A DNA stretch of 64,000 nucleotides from Shimia sp039969785 (GTDB lineage Bacteria > Pseudomonadota > Alphaproteobacteria > Rhodobacterales > Rhodobacteraceae): NCBI RefSeq assembly GCF_039969785.1, contig NZ_JBDVNC010000037.1, forward strand, positions 62,001-126,000, written 5' to 3'. The notes beneath the pieces are model-generated. The model had not been told where the DNA came from. It saw nothing but the letters and a program-made list of their open reading frames with translations, and did not search any database. Position numbers and translations under genes: made by a program. Positions 42,318 to 51,063 of the stretch are shown in pieces; positions within the stretch are counted from its first letter, which is position 1; each line of letters begins with the position of its first letter.

Positions 42318-43994
42318 TCAGAACAACCCTTCAACCAATCCTTCTTCGTTGATGCGAATATTCTCAGCCGCCGGTTTGCGCGGCAAGCCGGGCATGGTCA
42401 TGATCTCACCGCAGATCACCACAACAAAGCCAGCACCGGCGCTCAGCCGCACTTCGCGGACTGGCACCGAATGGCCGGTTGGTGCGCCGCGCAGGTTTGG
42501 ATCGGTAGAGAACGAATACTGCGTTTTGGCCATGCAGACCGGCAGATGTCCGTACCCGGCATCTTCCCACGCGCGCAGCTGATCACGGATTTTCTTGTCC
42601 GCCATCACCTCATCCGCGCGATAAATCGCAGTGGCCACCCGCTCGATCTTGTCAAACAGGCTCAGCTCGTCTTTGTAGAGCGGTGCGAACTGGCTCACGC
42701 CAGCATCGGCGATCTCTGCCACCCGGGTAGCCAGCGCGATTGTGCCTTCGGACCCTTTTTCCCAGTGCTGACACAGGATCGCTTCGGCGCCCTGACCGTC
42801 GACGTATTCTTTGATCGCCTGCACTTCGGCGTCCGTGTCCGTGACAAAGTGGTTGATCGCAACCACAACCGGCACGCCAAACTGTTTCAGGTTGCCAATG
42901 TGACGTCCAAGGTTGGCACACCCTTCGTTGACCGCGTCCACATTTTCCGGACCCAGATCAGCCTTGGCCACGCCGCCATTCATCTTCATGGCGCGGATTG
43001 TCGCCACCAAAACCACGCAATCAGGCGCCAGCCCGGCTTTGCGACATTTGATGTTCATGAACTTCTCAGCACCCAAATCGGCACCAAAACCGGCTTCTGT
43101 CACAACGTAATCGGCCACTTTCAACGCCGTTGTTGTGGCAATGACCGAATTACAGCCATGCGCGATATTGGCGAATGGGCCACCATGTACAAAAGCCGGG
43201 TTGTTTTCCAGTGTCTGCACCAGATTGGGCTGCATGGCATCGCGCAACAGCACCGTCATTGCGCCGTCCGCCTTGATGTCACGCGCATAGATCGGTGTGC
43301 GGTCGCGGCGATAGGCAACGATCATGTCGCCCAGACGTTTTTGCAGATCTTCCAGATTGTTGGCAAGACACAGGATCGCCATGACTTCGGACGCCACGGT
43401 AATGTCAAAACCTGTCTGACGCGGGAAACCGTTCATCACGCCGCCCAACGATGTGACCGTGTCGCGCAGCGCCCTGTCATTCATGTCCAGAACCCGGCGC
43501 CATGTCACACGACGCTCGTCAATCTCAAGCTCGTTGCCCCAGTAAATATGGTTGTCGATCATCGCGCTCAGCAGGTTATGCGCGCTGGTGATCGCGTGAA
43601 AATCGCCTGTGAAATGCAGGTTCATCTCTTCCATCGGAACAACTTGTGCGTATCCGCCCCCGGCGGCGCCACCCTTCATGCCAAAGTTCGGGCCCAATGA
43701 CGCCTCGCGAATACAAATCGCGGCTTTTTTGCCAATCGCGTTCAGACCGTCGCCCAGCCCCACGGTGGTTGTGGTTTTGCCTTCACCCGCCGGAGTTGGG
43801 TTGATCGCGGTCACAAGGATCAGCTTGCCGTTTTCACGATCCTGAACCGAGTTGATGAACTCCTGGCTCACCTTGGCTTTGTCATGACCATACGGCAAAA
43901 GATCGTCCGACCCGATGCCCAGCTTGGCCCCAATTTCCTGAACGGGGCGTTTCTTTGCCTCGCGGGCAATTTCGATGTCAGTTTTAAAACTCAT
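42318..43994 (-). CDS. fhs: Formate--tetrahydrofolate ligase
   Basis: A 558-residue enzyme that makes 10-formyl-THF from formate, ATP and THF. The P-loop is TPAGEGKTTTTVGL at about residues 67-80, followed by KKAAICIREASLGPNFGMKGGAAGGGYAQVVPMEE and the C-terminal MTMPGLPRKPAA. AGGGA precedes the ATG. It pairs with folD. In marine roseobacters Fhs supports one-carbon oxidation of methylated compounds; whether it does so here is inference. Confidence 0.98.
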   Translation of the reverse strand: MSFKTDIEIAREAKKRPVQEIGAKLGIGSDDLLPYGHDKAKVSQEFINSVQDRENGKLILVTAINPTPAGEGKTTTTVGLGDGLNAIGKKAAICIREASLGPNFGMKGGAAGGGYAQVVPMEEMNLHFTGDFHAITSAHNLLSAMIDNHIYWGNELEIDERRVTWRRVLDMNDRALRDTVTSLGGVMNGFPRQTGFDITVASEVMAILCLANNLEDLQKRLGDMIVAYRRDRTPIYARDIKADGAMTVLLRDAMQPNLVQTLENNPAFVHGGPFANIAHGCNSVIATTTALKVADYVVTEAGFGADLGAEKFMNIKCRKAGLAPDCVVLVATIRAMKMNGGVAKADLGPENVDAVNEGCANLGRHIGNLKQFGVPVVVAINHFVTDTDAEVQAIKEYVDGQGAEAILCQHWEKGSEGTIALATRVAEIADAGVSQFAPLYKDELSLFDKIERVATAIYRADEVMADKKIRDQLRAWEDAGYGHLPVCMAKTQYSFSTDPNLRGAPTGHSVPVREVRLSAGAGFVVVICGEIMTMPGLPRKPAAENIRINEEGLVEGLF

Positions 43995-44170
43995 GGCGGT
44001 CCCTATTCAGGCAATGTTGTTGCATCTGGTCAAATTAGTAACCGGTTCGAAAGCCCCGCCGGGCGGCATTTCCGACATTTTCCATGCGTCTTGCGTCGGG
44101 AATCGGTGCAAAGGTTTCTTTTTGGAAACCCCCGACTTGTATGCGAAGACAGGTCTGTGATCGGTTTTGC

Positions 44171-44878
44171 CTATTCGGCGGCATTGCCATGCAGCGCCTG
44201 TTCCAACCGGGCATTGGTCGCGATCAGCTTTGCGCGCACGCTGTGTGAAAACGCCGCCTCCAGATGCGCCGCAATCTCTCCGTTGTGTCGGATAAGCTTT
44301 TGCAGGGCTTCGGATGTGATTGCGAAATATCGCGACGGCTGATTAATCGCCACTGTTGCGCTGGCCGGACCACGGGCCAAAACCGCCATCTCGCCAATGA
44401 ACTCACCCGCCCCCACAGCCGCAATCACATTGCCCGCCACAACAATGTCCACACCGCCCTTTGCGACATAGCTGAGCTGGGCAACCGGCCTGTTCTCTTC
44501 GGTCAGTGGATCTCCGGGCTGTCCTTCCCGCCAGTCTCCCGCTCGAAACAGCCGTTTAACATCCAGCCGCCGCATATGGGCGAAATGGCGTTGCCGCAAC
44601 TCTTCCTCTTCCGGCGAAAACCGCAATCCCTGCGTCAGCAACCAAACCCGCGTCATGCCGATGATCGAAATGGTTATCCAACTGGCCTGAATGATCGCGG
44701 ACCACAGGTTCCACCCGTTGAACAACGAAACCAGCACCAAACTGGCAGCGGCAAGGTTCAACCCGGCATAGGCATAGCCATTGCCTTTCAGCACACCGGC
44801 CTGAAGCAGCGCGTAACTGCCCAGATAAAACCCGACACCGATCAATCCGGCAATTTCAAATATTAAGGTCTGTGACAC
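44171..44878 (-). CDS. Membrane protein with cyclic-nucleotide-binding-like domain
   Basis: A 235-residue protein with three N-terminal transmembrane helices (IFEIAGLIGVGFYLGSYALLQ..., AYAGLNLAAASLVLVSLFNGW, WSAIIQASWITISIIGMTRVWLL), then a cNMP-type beta-roll (LSYVAKGGVDIVVAGNVIAAVGAGEFIGEMAVLARGPASATVAI). The phosphate-binding cassette GEFIGEMAVL...ASATV is close to the CRP-type signature although the Arg is replaced. The layout recalls Popeye-like proteins. GTG 44878 is chosen over GTG 44896 because AGG precedes it. Confidence 0.75.
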   Translation of the reverse strand: MSQTLIFEIAGLIGVGFYLGSYALLQAGVLKGNGYAYAGLNLAAASLVLVSLFNGWNLWSAIIQASWITISIIGMTRVWLLTQGLRFSPEEEELRQRHFAHMRRLDVKRLFRAGDWREGQPGDPLTEENRPVAQLSYVAKGGVDIVVAGNVIAAVGAGEFIGEMAVLARGPASATVAINQPSRYFAITSEALQKLIRHNGEIAAHLEAAFSHSVRAKLIATNARLEQALHGNAAE

Positions 44879-44965
44879 AACACACGGCCTGTTCACTCAA
44901 TCAAAACCGCAATGTGATAGCGCGGCTTGGGCAATCGGCAAAATGATTTTTTGTGCTGGCCCCGT

Positions 44966-45544
44966 TCAGGGAGACCATGGACGCTGATCGGGGATGTGTA
45001 ACCGCAGGATATCGCCCAGTTTAAGCACACCGCCACGCTCGACCCAACCAGTCACGCCGCGATGGTCTTTTGCAGCTGTTTTGAAGGCCCTGCCATGTCC
45101 TGCATGTGCATCCTCAATCACCCGCCCCGGCAGCACACAAGGGCGATTCTCCATGTCTATGACCAGCGTGGCCCCACTGTCGCCCTGCAATCGTGACGAC
45201 GGCGGAACATGCGTGAAATCATCAATACCCCGCACCACGATCGAGGTGCCCAGCATCTGTGGGTCAAGCGCATCAAGGCCAATCCCTTGCGCAATCAGGT
45301 CCAGTTCCTCTTGCGACATAATCGAAAGCTGGCGCGTGTTGGCAATCTCTGTGCCGCGTGGATGTTGTGACAACACCCGGCTACAGGATTTGCGTGTCCG
45401 CCCGCCATGTACTTCGCCCTCTGGTCCGTCCAGCCCAAGTGTCAGTGCCTGCACCGCCTCAGATTTCAGATTGTCATCATTGCGGACGACACGCCCCAAC
45501 CAGACGATTTCTGCATAATAGTGCGTAGGTTTTAAGGCAGGCAT
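44966..45544 (-). CDS. MOSC-domain protein
   Basis: A 192-residue protein. The segments GEVHGGRTRKSCSRVLSQHPRGTEIANTRQLSIMSQEELDLIA and GATLVIDMENRPCVLPGRVIE correspond to the MOSC beta-barrel of molybdenum-cofactor sulfurase C-termini and YiiM-like proteins, with a conserved Cys in RKSCSR. The frame is open far upstream into tam, but ATG 45544 has AGAGGG 5 bases before it and lies 13 bases after the tam stop codon. Likely a sulfur- or Moco-related transferase; the substrate is unknown. Confidence 0.82.
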   Translation of the reverse strand: MPALKPTHYYAEIVWLGRVVRNDDNLKSEAVQALTLGLDGPEGEVHGGRTRKSCSRVLSQHPRGTEIANTRQLSIMSQEELDLIAQGIGLDALDPQMLGTSIVVRGIDDFTHVPPSSRLQGDSGATLVIDMENRPCVLPGRVIEDAHAGHGRAFKTAAKDHRGVTGWVERGGVLKLGDILRLHIPDQRPWSP

Positions 45545-45557
45545 ATCAGCCCTCTGA

Positions 45558-46340
45558 TCAACGAGACGCCTCGGGGCGCAAAATGAAAAACAAGCGGCGA
45601 AAAGCGAACAGAACAGAGCCGTCCGACCGCAATGGATAAGCTTGTGCCATGGCTGCCTCGTATTGCGCAACCAAGGCACTGCGCCCGGACGCGTCAACTG
45701 CCTCAAGAAACGGGCGCGCAAACGTACTTTCGGTGAACAATCGCACCGGATGCGCGCCGCCGGGCGCCGCGGGCAAATGTTGCAGGTAATGGGTTTCCCA
45801 CAGGCTCACATCACCCAAAGGCGACAGCAGGTCGAAATACGCCTCAGGTGACAGAATATCAGGTCCCTGCGCCACAGCACGGTTGCCAAACAACGCGGTA
45901 AAGGCCGCGCCCCATCCCTGATGGGACGGGGCAGCATTCTGAAACGGCATCTGCACCGCCAGAACACCGCCCGGCGCAACAGTGCCCGCAAGACGCGGCA
46001 TCAGGTGCTGGTGATCCCCCAGCCATTGCAGCGCCGCGTTGGAAAAAATTATCGACGGGGCGGCCTGCTCAGCCGACCACGTGCCAATATCCTCGCAGGT
46101 CAAAGACGCATAGGCACCCGTTGCCTCAGCCTTGGCCAACATCGCTGGCGAATTATCGACGCCGATAATGCGGCGCTCATCAAACCGGGCCGCCAAAGCC
46201 GGACCCACGGCCCCGCTCCCGCATCCCAGATCAACCACATCGCCATCCGGCACCGCGCCAAGGCGCGCCAACAAATCCAAAGCCGGTTGCAAACGCTGAT
46301 CTGTAAAGCGCCCGTAACTAGCGGGGTTCCAATCGCTCAT
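45558..46340 (-). CDS. tam: Trans-aconitate 2-methyltransferase-like SAM methyltransferase
   Basis: A 260-residue class I methyltransferase. The family start MSDWNPASYGRFTDQRLQPALDLL is clear. The SAM site is VVDLGCGSGAVGPALA (about residues 35-50), followed by IIGVDNSPAMLAKA and SNAALQWLGDHQHLMPRL. Tam methylates trans-aconitate, a toxic by-product of the TCA cycle. AAGG precedes the ATG. It is followed by the MOSC gene on the same strand. Confidence 0.9.
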   Translation of the reverse strand: MSDWNPASYGRFTDQRLQPALDLLARLGAVPDGDVVDLGCGSGAVGPALAARFDERRIIGVDNSPAMLAKAEATGAYASLTCEDIGTWSAEQAAPSIIFSNAALQWLGDHQHLMPRLAGTVAPGGVLAVQMPFQNAAPSHQGWGAAFTALFGNRAVAQGPDILSPEAYFDLLSPLGDVSLWETHYLQHLPAAPGGAHPVRLFTESTFARPFLEAVDASGRSALVAQYEAAMAQAYPLRSDGSVLFAFRRLFFILRPEASR

Positions 46341-46369
46341 GTCAGAATACCTTTCTTCGACCGCCCAAG

Positions 46370-46396
46370 AAAAAAGGCCGGGAAATCCCCGACCTT
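46370..46396 (-). terminator. Intrinsic terminator of ftsH
   Basis: On the minus strand AAGGTCGGG / CCCGGCCTT (9-bp stem, one G-U pair) with a 5-base loop is followed by a T run, 8 bases past the ftsH stop. It separates the ftsH operon from tam. Confidence 0.9.
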
Positions 46397-46403
46397 CTTT
46401 GAT

Positions 46404-48326
46404 TTATGCTGTGGGTTCCGGCTCTAATCCGCCATCCCCGCTGGGTTTGCTGCGCGGTTTGGTTTTCGGAATGGCCGTCACGCTGGGCGCGTTGCCCTCG
46501 TCCGGGTTGTCACCATCGTCATCATCACCCGCACTGGGCGGCTCGCCCTTCATCACACGCTTGATTTCTTCACCGGTCAGGGTTTCGTATTCCAGCAGAC
46601 CTTCGGCCAGCCGTTCCCATTCGTCCTTGCGCTCGGTCAGGATTTCCAGCGCCTTGTCATAGCCCGTCTGAATGAACCGCTTCACTTCTTCTTCGATCAG
46701 CTCTTTGGTATGCGCTGACACTGAAAACCCGGCTGTGTTGCCGCTGTAGCCCTCATGTGCTTCGGCATAGTCAATATTGCCAACCTTGTCCGACATGCCC
46801 CAGCGCATCACCATCGCACGCGCCAGCTGGCTGGCCTGCATGATGTCACCCGCCGGACCGTTCGACACGTGGTCTTCGCCGTATTTGATGACTTCCGCGG
46901 CCTTACCGGCCATGGTCATCGCCAGACGTTGCTCACATTCATCGCGGTGATAGTTCAACCGGTCCATTTCAGGCAACGACACAACCATCCCCAACGCGCC
47001 ACCGCGCGGAATGATCGTCGCCTTATAAACCGGGTCGCATTCCGGCAGAGCCAGACCCACAACCGCGTGACCCGCTTCGTGATAGGCGGTCTTTTCTTTC
47101 TGATCCTGCGTCAACACCATCGACCGACGCTCGGCGCCCATCATGACCTTGTCTTTGGCAGATTCGAAATCTTCCATGGTGACAAACCGGCGCCCCACAC
47201 GTGCCGCCATCAGGGCAGCTTCGTTCACGAGGTTGGCCAGATCAGCCCCCGAAAAGCCGGGCGTACCACGCGCGATAATGCGCAGATCCACATCAGGGCC
47301 CAACGGCGTTTTGCGCGCATGCACACCCAGAATTTTCTCACGGCCTTTGATGTCGGGATTGCCAACGGTCACGTTACGGTCAAAACGACCGGGACGCAGC
47401 AGCGCAGGGTCCAGCACGTCTTTACGGTTGGTCGCGGCCAGAATGATCACGCCTTCATTGGCTTCAAATCCGTCCATCTCGACCAACAACTGGTTCAGCG
47501 TCTGCTCACGCTCATCATTACCGCCACCATATCCGGCGCCACGATGGCGGCCAACGGCGTCAATCTCATCGATGAACACAATACAAGGCGCATTCTTTTT
47601 TGCCTGTTCAAACATGTCGCGCACACGGCTTGCACCCACACCGACAAACATCTCAACAAAGTCGGAACCGGAAATTGTGAAGAACGGAACACCCGCCTCG
47701 CCCGCAATCGCGCGCGCCAGCAGCGTCTTACCTGTGCCCGGAGGACCAACAAGCAGCGCACCTTTGGGGATTTTGCCGCCAAGACGCGAGAATTTCTGCG
47801 GGTTGCGCAGGAATTCCACGATCTCTTCCAGCTCTTCCTTGGCTTCATCAATGCCCGCAACATCGTCAAACGTCACCCGGCCATGTTTTTCGGTCAGCAT
47901 CTTGGCCTTGGATTTGCCAAAACCCATCGCCCCGCCTTTGCCACCGCCCTGCATACGGTTCATGAAATAAATCCACACACCGATGAGCAGCAGGAAGGGC
48001 AACAGGCTGATCAGGAACGACTGAAACCCGGATTGTTCCTGGCTTTCGGCCCGCACGGGAATGTTGTTTTCGATCAACAACGTCGTGACTTCGGCATCTG
48101 TGGGCTTGATCGCCACAAAGCTTGATCCGTCATTCGTGGTATAACGCACCTTTTCCCCATCCAGTGTCACGCTGGATACGGTGCCGTTATCAACGGCCGA
48201 GACGAAGTCGGAATAACTGTTTTCGCGGCTTTGCAATGTCGTGCTGTCGCCACTGAACAAATTGAACAGAGCAAGAATCAACAGAAACAAAACGACCCAG
48301 AATGCAATATTGCGTGCGTTGCCCAA
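46404..48326 (-). CDS. ftsH: ATP-dependent zinc metalloprotease FtsH
   Basis: A 640-residue membrane AAA+ protease that degrades unassembled membrane proteins and regulators such as RpoH. Two N-terminal transmembrane helices flank a periplasmic domain. The AAA domain has Walker A GPPGTGKTLLAR, Walker B IVFIDEIDAVGRHR and the SRH with LLRPGRFDR; the zinc site is HEAGH near residue 420. The start codon is TTG with GGGAG 7 bases upstream, the best-supported initiation site. It is the last gene of the Tol-Pal/tilS run, separated from tilS by 112 bases and probably with its own promoter. Confidence 0.98.
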   Translation of the reverse strand: MGNARNIAFWVVLFLLILALFNLFSGDSTTLQSRENSYSDFVSAVDNGTVSSVTLDGEKVRYTTNDGSSFVAIKPTDAEVTTLLIENNIPVRAESQEQSGFQSFLISLLPFLLLIGVWIYFMNRMQGGGKGGAMGFGKSKAKMLTEKHGRVTFDDVAGIDEAKEELEEIVEFLRNPQKFSRLGGKIPKGALLVGPPGTGKTLLARAIAGEAGVPFFTISGSDFVEMFVGVGASRVRDMFEQAKKNAPCIVFIDEIDAVGRHRGAGYGGGNDEREQTLNQLLVEMDGFEANEGVIILAATNRKDVLDPALLRPGRFDRNVTVGNPDIKGREKILGVHARKTPLGPDVDLRIIARGTPGFSGADLANLVNEAALMAARVGRRFVTMEDFESAKDKVMMGAERRSMVLTQDQKEKTAYHEAGHAVVGLALPECDPVYKATIIPRGGALGMVVSLPEMDRLNYHRDECEQRLAMTMAGKAAEVIKYGEDHVSNGPAGDIMQASQLARAMVMRWGMSDKVGNIDYAEAHEGYSGNTAGFSVSAHTKELIEEEVKRFIQTGYDKALEILTERKDEWERLAEGLLEYETLTGEEIKRVMKGEPPSAGDDDDGDNPDEGNAPSVTAIPKTKPRSKPSGDGGLEPEPTA

Positions 48327-48381
48327 GGCAAATCTCCCAAGTAAAGATCGACGCTGTCCCTAGCACAGCGGTCGTTACAGT

Positions 48382-48409
48382 TAAATAGACATCACACCGC
48401 CATGTTCAA
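48382..48409 (-). promoter_or_regulatory. Candidate ftsH promoter
   Basis: On the minus strand TTGAAC (48404-48409) and TATTTA (48382-48387) are 16 bases apart, about 60 bases before the ftsH TTG start. They partly match -35 and -10 consensus hexamers; whether RpoH or the housekeeping sigma uses them cannot be decided. Confidence 0.3.
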
Positions 48410-48438
48410 TGCGATAATTGCCATTAGAAACCAGACAT

Positions 48439-49653
48439 TCAGCAGAAATCCGACCGATCCGCTATGATTTCAGCATACCACCCCTCAGACAACCCCGCCA
48501 AGGGCGCCGCCAACAACGACTCGCCGTGCCACACAGACGGGCTCGCCAACACGCTTTGACGTGATAACCCTGTGGCGCGCCAGTCCGCGCATTGAGCCAA
48601 TCCGCCTTCCCCTAATGCCCTGACCTCCTGCCCTTTTTCGTGCGGGCCAGCCAGAACCCAACGACCATCCCACACTGACGTGACGTCACAGCGGGTTTTC
48701 GCCACCGCAGCCCATTCTCGAGTAATACGCAGCTTGCCAGCCTTTTGGATCAACAAACATCCCTGCAGCGCTGAAATTTCCGGGCGGGCCAGCGCCGCTT
48801 GCAAAGCCGAAAACCGGGGTTTGTACGTTTGACCCGATACCCAGTTCAGCGCACGAGCTACCAATCGGGTTTGAATTTCTTGCGGTGCCTGCGAAAATAT
48901 GACCTGCGCGATCACCACGTCACCGCACTCCAGCGTCACCGCATCGCGCACTAAAGCGTCCAGGGCATATTCCAGCGCGTTCCGGGCCCGCCCCATATGT
49001 GCAGCGGTGCGCGTCAAACGTTCGACGTTCAGCCCAAGTGGCGCCAGCACCTCCAGAGCCTGACGCGCCTTAACCCGATCATAGGTGGGATCTTCATTGC
49101 TGGGATCGTCCGCCCAGCCAATACCCGACTCGCGTAAATGGACGCGCAAAGTCTCTCGGTGCGTATCCAACAACGGGCGCAGCCAGTGTACCCCGTTGCG
49201 TGTCGCCACGTCGCGCATCGCCGCCAGCCCGTCCACGCCAGAGCCCCGCGCCAACCGCATCAGCACCGTTTCGGCCTGATCATCTGCCGTATGCCCCAGC
49301 GCCACATGTCGCAAACCCAGATCACGCGCCCATGCTGCAATCAACGCACTGCGCCCGTCACGCGCGGCGTGTTGTACGCTGCCGCGCTGGTCCCACTGCC
49401 ACTGCAAAATATCATGATCCAGCCCGTGCGCGCTGCAATATTGCGCCACCAGTGCGATTTCGTCTCTCGCCTCGGGGCGCAAACCGTGGTCCACGCTGAC
49501 CACCGCCAAAGGCACACCAGCCTGCCTCAGCAGATCCAGCAAGGCCATGCTGTCCCCGCCGCCGGACACGGCAACCCCGATCCGGGGCATAGACTCTTCA
49601 GGAAAAACTCCGGCCAGCCATTGTGCCAGCCGGTCTGTCAGACTTACGGGCAC
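48439..49653 (-). CDS. tilS: tRNA(Ile)-lysidine synthetase
   Basis: TilS converts the wobble C of tRNA-Ile(CAU) to lysidine, which is essential for AUA decoding. The 404-residue protein has the PP-loop VAVSGGGDSMALL (Ser30-Ser35), VVSVDHGLRPEA and LGHTADDQAETVLMRLARGSGVDGLAAM. The start is GTG and overlaps the end of cpoB by 10 bases, so translation is coupled to the Tol-Pal operon. The C-terminal region is less conserved, as usual for the family. Confidence 0.95.
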   Translation of the reverse strand: MPVSLTDRLAQWLAGVFPEESMPRIGVAVSGGGDSMALLDLLRQAGVPLAVVSVDHGLRPEARDEIALVAQYCSAHGLDHDILQWQWDQRGSVQHAARDGRSALIAAWARDLGLRHVALGHTADDQAETVLMRLARGSGVDGLAAMRDVATRNGVHWLRPLLDTHRETLRVHLRESGIGWADDPSNEDPTYDRVKARQALEVLAPLGLNVERLTRTAAHMGRARNALEYALDALVRDAVTLECGDVVIAQVIFSQAPQEIQTRLVARALNWVSGQTYKPRFSALQAALARPEISALQGCLLIQKAGKLRITREWAAVAKTRCDVTSVWDGRWVLAGPHEKGQEVRALGEGGLAQCADWRATGLSRQSVLASPSVWHGESLLAAPLAGLSEGWYAEIIADRSDFC

Positions 49654-50477
49654 TGCAGGCGGGTCATTTCAGCCTGTGCCAGCCCCACTTCACGCGCGCC
49701 GGGATACCGCACACCCACTTCGTTCAACGTCACACAGGCTTCGTTGATCTGATCCAGCTTGCCCAGCGAGCGACCCAGATTGAACAACGCTTCAGCCGCA
49801 ACTGATCCTTGTGGGGCGCCGGAATACGCCTCAAGAAACGCTCGCGCCGCGCGGGTGTTTTCGCCCAGCCCCTCATGTGCCTGCCCGCGACGCAGATGCG
49901 CCTCGGCTTCCAGCGGGCTGCCCGGATACGTATCCACAAACCCTGTAAACTGGTCCACAGCCGCACGATAATCCTGACCGTCCAACGCTTGTTGTGCACG
50001 TCCGAAATCCGCGCTCTCGCCCACTGCCAACTCTGTTGAATTGTCATTCGATCCAGCATTTGAACCGGGTACAATTATGGTCCCGGAACCAGTGTCACCA
50101 CCCAAAGTTGTGGTTTCTCCCAACGCACTCAGATCGCCGCCTTCCAGTTCAACCAGCCGGAATTCCAGATCGCCAATTCGGTTGGTGCCGTCATCAACCA
50201 CCCGCTGCACACGATATTCCAGCTGTTCAGTCTTGCCAGTCAAATCCTGAAGCCGCGCCTCGATTGCGTCCAGCCGTTCCAACGTGTTGGACCCGTTGAC
50301 CGATCCCGGCGCGCCGGTGGTCGACAACTCTCGCTTGAGCCGTTGAATATCGACGTAAAGAACCGACAGTTGCTGGCGAATATCCGCCAGCGTCTCGTCG
50401 CGCGACTGCGCGACGCCCGTCATCGGTGCCATCAAAAGAGCAGCTCCAAACGCACAAGCAATAAAGCGACGCATCAT
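49644..50477 (-). CDS. cpoB: Tol-Pal system coordinator CpoB (YbgF)
   Basis: A 277-residue periplasmic protein. A signal peptide (MMRRFIACAFGAALLMAPMTGVAQ) is followed by a coiled coil (LADIRQQLSVLYVDIQRLKREL...), a low-complexity linker and C-terminal TPR repeats (FGRAQQALDGQDYRAAVDQFTGFVDTYPGS...). CpoB links peptidoglycan synthesis to Tol energy use during outer-membrane constriction. It starts 2 bases after the pal stop codon, with GGGGT upstream; the frame extension into pal lacks support. Confidence 0.95.
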   Translation of the reverse strand: MMRRFIACAFGAALLMAPMTGVAQSRDETLADIRQQLSVLYVDIQRLKRELSTTGAPGSVNGSNTLERLDAIEARLQDLTGKTEQLEYRVQRVVDDGTNRIGDLEFRLVELEGGDLSALGETTTLGGDTGSGTIIVPGSNAGSNDNSTELAVGESADFGRAQQALDGQDYRAAVDQFTGFVDTYPGSPLEAEAHLRRGQAHEGLGENTRAARAFLEAYSGAPQGSVAAEALFNLGRSLGKLDQINEACVTLNEVGVRYPGAREVGLAQAEMTRLQCP

Positions 50478-50479
50478 CT

Positions 50480-50989
50480 TTACCCCGACACACCGGCCGT
50501 CAGCACAGTGACAGCACGGCGGTTCTGCGCATAACAGGTTTCCTCGGAACACACTTCAAGCGGGCGCTCCTTGCCATAGCTCAGTGTGCGCAACCGCGTT
50601 GCGGCCACCCCTTGCGAGATCATCATTTCGCGCACCGCGCTGGCACGGCGAGCCCCCAGTGCAAGGTTGTATTCTCGTGTGCCCTGCTCATCCGCATGGC
50701 CTTCGATCACGGCAATATATTCCGCGTTTGCCATCAGCCAGTTGGACTGGGATAACACGGTCAGACGACCGGTTTCATTCAGCGTTGACTGATCCACATC
50801 GAACAACACCCGATCGCCAATCACCTGCTGAAAATGCGCCACCGACGTCGCATCTTCCACGCTTCCGGCCTCAGGTGTGATGGCCGAGTTTGTGTCATAG
50901 TTGGTACCGCTGGCCAAACCGCTTGTGTCGTTACAAGCCGCCAGAGCCAGCCCGGCCACCAAAAAGGCCGCTTTTGTCAAATATTTCAT
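50480..50989 (-). CDS. pal: Peptidoglycan-associated lipoprotein Pal
   Basis: A 169-residue outer-membrane lipoprotein. The lipobox LALAAC places the acylated Cys at residue 19. The OmpA-C peptidoglycan-binding domain follows (VLFDVDQSTLNETGRLTVLSQSNWL..., EGHADEQGTREYNLALGARRASAVREMM). GAGG lies 8 bases before the ATG. It lies between tolB and cpoB in the standard order. Confidence 0.97.
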   Translation of the reverse strand: MKYLTKAAFLVAGLALAACNDTSGLASGTNYDTNSAITPEAGSVEDATSVAHFQQVIGDRVLFDVDQSTLNETGRLTVLSQSNWLMANAEYIAVIEGHADEQGTREYNLALGARRASAVREMMISQGVAATRLRTLSYGKERPLEVCSEETCYAQNRRAVTVLTAGVSG

Positions 50990-51063
50990 CTCAATTGCCT
51001 CGCCTCTTATCCCTTATTCTTAAGCGGTCTCTTATCATAATGACCGCCCCTTATAAATATCGC

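Noticed and set aside
42471..43700. Plus-strand open frame of 409 codons opposite fhs
   Set aside because: fhs is unmistakable on the other strand; the shadow product has no domain-like features and no ribosome site.
46755..48125. Plus-strand open frame of 456 codons opposite ftsH
   Set aside because: Antisense shadow of ftsH with His/Arg/Gln-biased composition.
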